NCBI GenBank assembly: GCA_947167725.1
Contig: CAMVJF010000079.1
Span: 1 to 7,384 of the forward strand
DNA length: 7,384 nucleotides
Direction: 5' to 3'
Origin: an uncultured Clostridia bacterium
GTDB taxonomy: Bacteria > Bacillota > Clostridia > Oscillospirales > Oscillospiraceae
Both the position numbers and the translations under genes were made by a program. Below the pieces are notes generated by a model. The model ran no database searches. It was not told the origin of the DNA and saw only the letters and a program-made list of their open reading frames with translations. Below are positions 5,550 to 7,384 of the stretch, in pieces (position 1 is the first letter of the stretch; the number at the start of each line of letters is the position of its first letter).

Positions 5550-7384
5550 TCAGTATTTTCCCAGCATGGATTCGTCCGATGCCAGGAGCGTGACCTCGAT
5601 CACGCTGCCTTGCGCGGCGGAGCTGAAGGCGCGAAGGCTCTGCGTACCGATCGTCTGCACCCCGCCGTCGCGGACCGTACCGCGCGCGTGCAGGAAAAGG
5701 CCGGAGCGCGAGAGCAGGTCACGCGCTTCATTATAACGCATTCCGGCGAGATTGGGAACACTTTCTTTTTCATTCGAAACCGCGGCGTCGAAATAGAGGA
5801 CGACTTCGCTGCCGCGCGCGATCGAAAAGCCCGCAGCGGGGAGCTGGGCGCTGACGGTCTCGCCTTCGCCGGTCGAGCGAAAGCGAAGGCCCGCCTCGTA
5901 CAGGAGGCCGACCGCCTCGGCGCGCGTCCTCCCGACAAGCTGCGGCATGACGGCGTCCATGCTCGAGCGATCTTCGTCGGTGTAGACGGGAGCCACTCCC
6001 AGGTAGGGCAGCACGTCGCCCATCATCGCGCCGACGACCGGCGCGGCCATCTGGCCGCCGCTGATGTAGATGCCGGACTCGTTCGAGGGCGTGTCGAGAA
6101 ATACGAGGATCGCGATCTGCGGATCGTCGGCGGGTGCAAAACCGATGAAGGAGACGATGTATTCCTTCTCCCCCGTTGCGGCCTCGAGACTGACCTTTTC
6201 GCTCGTCCCGGTCTTGCCGCCGATGCGGTAGCCGGTGACAGCGGCGTTGCGCCCGGTCCCGTCGTTCGGGTCGCCGACGACCTTTTCGAGGATGCCCCTC
6301 ACCTTCTCGCTCGTCTCGGGGCGGATCACCTGACGCACAAGCTCCGGCTCGCGCCGCAGCAGGACTGTCCCGTCAGGATCCAGGATCTCGCTGACGACGT
6401 AAGGCTTCATCAGCCTCCCGCCGTTGACACAGGCGCTGACGGCCGTGATGAGCTGCAGCGGCGTGATCGTAAAGGTTTGGCCGAAGGAGGCCGCCGCGAG
6501 CTGGGACAGGTTTTTCTTTGAACAGAATGTATTGCGGCTCCACCAGATGCTCCCGCTCTCCCCGGCGAGGTCGATCCCCGTACGGGCCGTCAGATTCTCG
6601 TCCGGGTCCTCCGAGAGCTTCAGAAAGCCGAAGGCGTCGCAGTATTCGTAGAAACGCTCGGCGCCGACGCGCTGGCCGATCGTGACGAAGGCCGCGTTGC
6701 AGGAGTGCTGCACGCTCTGTGTCAGCGTCTGCGAGCCGTGGCCGCCGTCCTTCCAGCAGCGGATGGGCGAGGTTCTTCCGACGACGCTGACGCTGCCGGG
6801 GCAGTAAAAGGAGTCGTTCATGCCGACCGCGCCGCTGTCAAGCGCCATCGAAAGCGTGATGATCTTGAAGGTCGAGCCCGGCTCGTAGGTGTCGGACAGG
6901 GCCTTGTTGCGCCACTGGCGCGCCTGGAAGGCGCGCAGCAGCTCTGCGGCCTCTTCCTTTGTGGCGGCCGCGTCGACAACGGCCTGTGCTTTGTCGCTGA
7001 CCGCGAGGAAATCATTCGGGTCGTAGCCGTCGAGCGAGGCCATCGCGAGCACTGCGCCGGTGTTCACGTCCATCGCGATCGCGCCGGCGCCGTTGCGGAT
7101 GTCGTAATCCTCGACGGCCTGTTTGAGATGCTTTTCGATATAGTACTGGATCGTCGCGTCGATCGTCGTCACAAGCCCGCAGCCGTCCTCGCCGGGTAGA
7201 TAGCTCTCCCAGTTCTCAAAAAGAAGCTCCGTGCCGTAGGCGTTCGCCTCGCGCAGCGTCCTGCCCTGCCCGCCGCGCAGGTAGCGCTCGTACTGCGCCT
7301 CGATGCCCTCGAGGCCGTCGTTGTCCGTACCGACGAAGCCGAGCAGATGGCAGGCAAGCGTGGAATTGGGGTAGTACCGCTTCT
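5550..7384 (-). CDS. Class B penicillin-binding protein, FtsI/SpoVD type with two PASTA domains (5' end outside window)
   Basis: This membrane-anchored D,D-transpeptidase cross-links glycan made by its SEDS partner, here presumably the FtsW/SpoVE encoded three genes downstream. The frame is open to the window edge, giving 611 codons including the stop (610 residues). The membrane anchor and the start of the dimerisation domain are missing. The first visible residues, RYYPNSTLACHLLGFVG then NDGLEGIE, are a class B PBP signature just before the transpeptidase domain. All three penicillin-binding motifs are present, numbered from the first whole codon in the window: STFK near 170-173 (nucleophilic Ser), SCN near 227-229, and KTGT near 390-393. 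Two C-terminal PASTA repeats follow, at about 475-533 (starting MPQLVGRT) and 541-602 (starting VPNLAGMR). In B. subtilis SpoVD has one PASTA domain and PBP2B has two, so the division or sporulation role cannot be settled. An internal GTG at 7172 is not the start, because the conserved sequence continues upstream. The gene ends 15 bp before murE. Confidence 0.96.
   Translation of the reverse strand, partial: KRYYPNSTLACHLLGFVGTDNDGLEGIEAQYERYLRGGQGRTLREANAYGTELLFENWESYLPGEDGCGLVTTIDATIQYYIEKHLKQAVEDYDIRNGAGAIAMDVNTGAVLAMASLDGYDPNDFLAVSDKAQAVVDAAATKEEAAELLRAFQARQWRNKALSDTYEPGSTFKIITLSMALDSGAVGMNDSFYCPGSVSVVGRTSPIRCWKDGGHGSQTLTQSVQHSCNAAFVTIGQRVGAERFYEYCDAFGFLKLSEDPDENLTARTGIDLAGESGSIWWSRNTFCSKKNLSQLAAASFGQTFTITPLQLITAVSACVNGGRLMKPYVVSEILDPDGTVLLRREPELVRQVIRPETSEKVRGILEKVVGDPNDGTGRNAAVTGYRIGGKTGTSEKVSLEAATGEKEYIVSFIGFAPADDPQIAILVFLDTPSNESGIYISGGQMAAPVVGAMMGDVLPYLGVAPVYTDEDRSSMDAVMPQLVGRTRAEAVGLLYEAGLRFRSTGEGETVSAQLPAAGFSIARGSEVVLYFDAAVSNEKESVPNLAGMRYNEARDLLSRSGLFLHARGTVRDGGVQTIGTQSLRAFSSAAQGSVIEVTLLASDESMLGKY

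Noticed and set aside
5550..7172. PBP starting at the GTG at 7172
   Set aside because: The same frame stays open to the window edge, and the extra residues contain the class B PBP signature RYYPNSTLACHLLGFVG, so 7172 is internal.

Overview
The window is one dense, single-direction block of peptidoglycan-synthesis and division genes (a dcw-type cluster), all on the minus strand. Read in the direction of transcription, from high to low coordinates, the order is: a class B penicillin-binding protein of the FtsI/SpoVD type (start lies outside the window), murE, mraY, ftsW/spoVE, murG, and the first 232 codons of murA (its end lies outside the window). Nothing convincing is encoded on the plus strand. 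The long plus-strand reading frames are antisense shadows of GC-rich genes.

Likely source: a GC-rich member of the Bacillota, probably a clostridial lineage. This is an inference. It rests on the Bacillus-like order PBP-murE-mraY-(murD)-ftsW/spoVE-murG, the PASTA repeats at the end of the PBP, a Gram-positive style MurG (HESN and PSPNVTNNHQ motifs), and a MurE carrying the DNPR motif of meso-diaminopimelate-adding enzymes. The base composition is clearly GC-rich throughout, with no island of foreign composition, no mobile element, no tRNA or rRNA and no CRISPR array. No gap between genes exceeds 60 bp, so no stretch over 300 bases lacks a gene.

How the genes work together: MurA commits UDP-GlcNAc to the pathway. 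MurE adds the third stem residue in the cytoplasm. MraY loads the finished pentapeptide precursor onto the lipid carrier (lipid I), and MurG adds GlcNAc (lipid II). FtsW polymerises lipid II into glycan, and the partner PBP cross-links it. Most genes are tightly coupled: murE/mraY and ftsW/murG share ATGA overlaps, and PBP/murE are 15 bp apart. murD, expected between mraY and ftsW in the Bacillus order, is absent here, and murF is also not in the window.

Two places deserve a second look. First, the only real intergenic gap (60 bp, murG to murA) is largely filled by a 17-bp, very GC-rich hairpin. Its 3' arm contains the murA ribosome-binding site and is followed by UUUU directly before the murA ATG. 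Second, ftsW has no ATG start. The strongest Shine-Dalgarno sequence in its leader points to a CTG codon. Otherwise this is a conventional cell-wall operon, and I see no new system in it.
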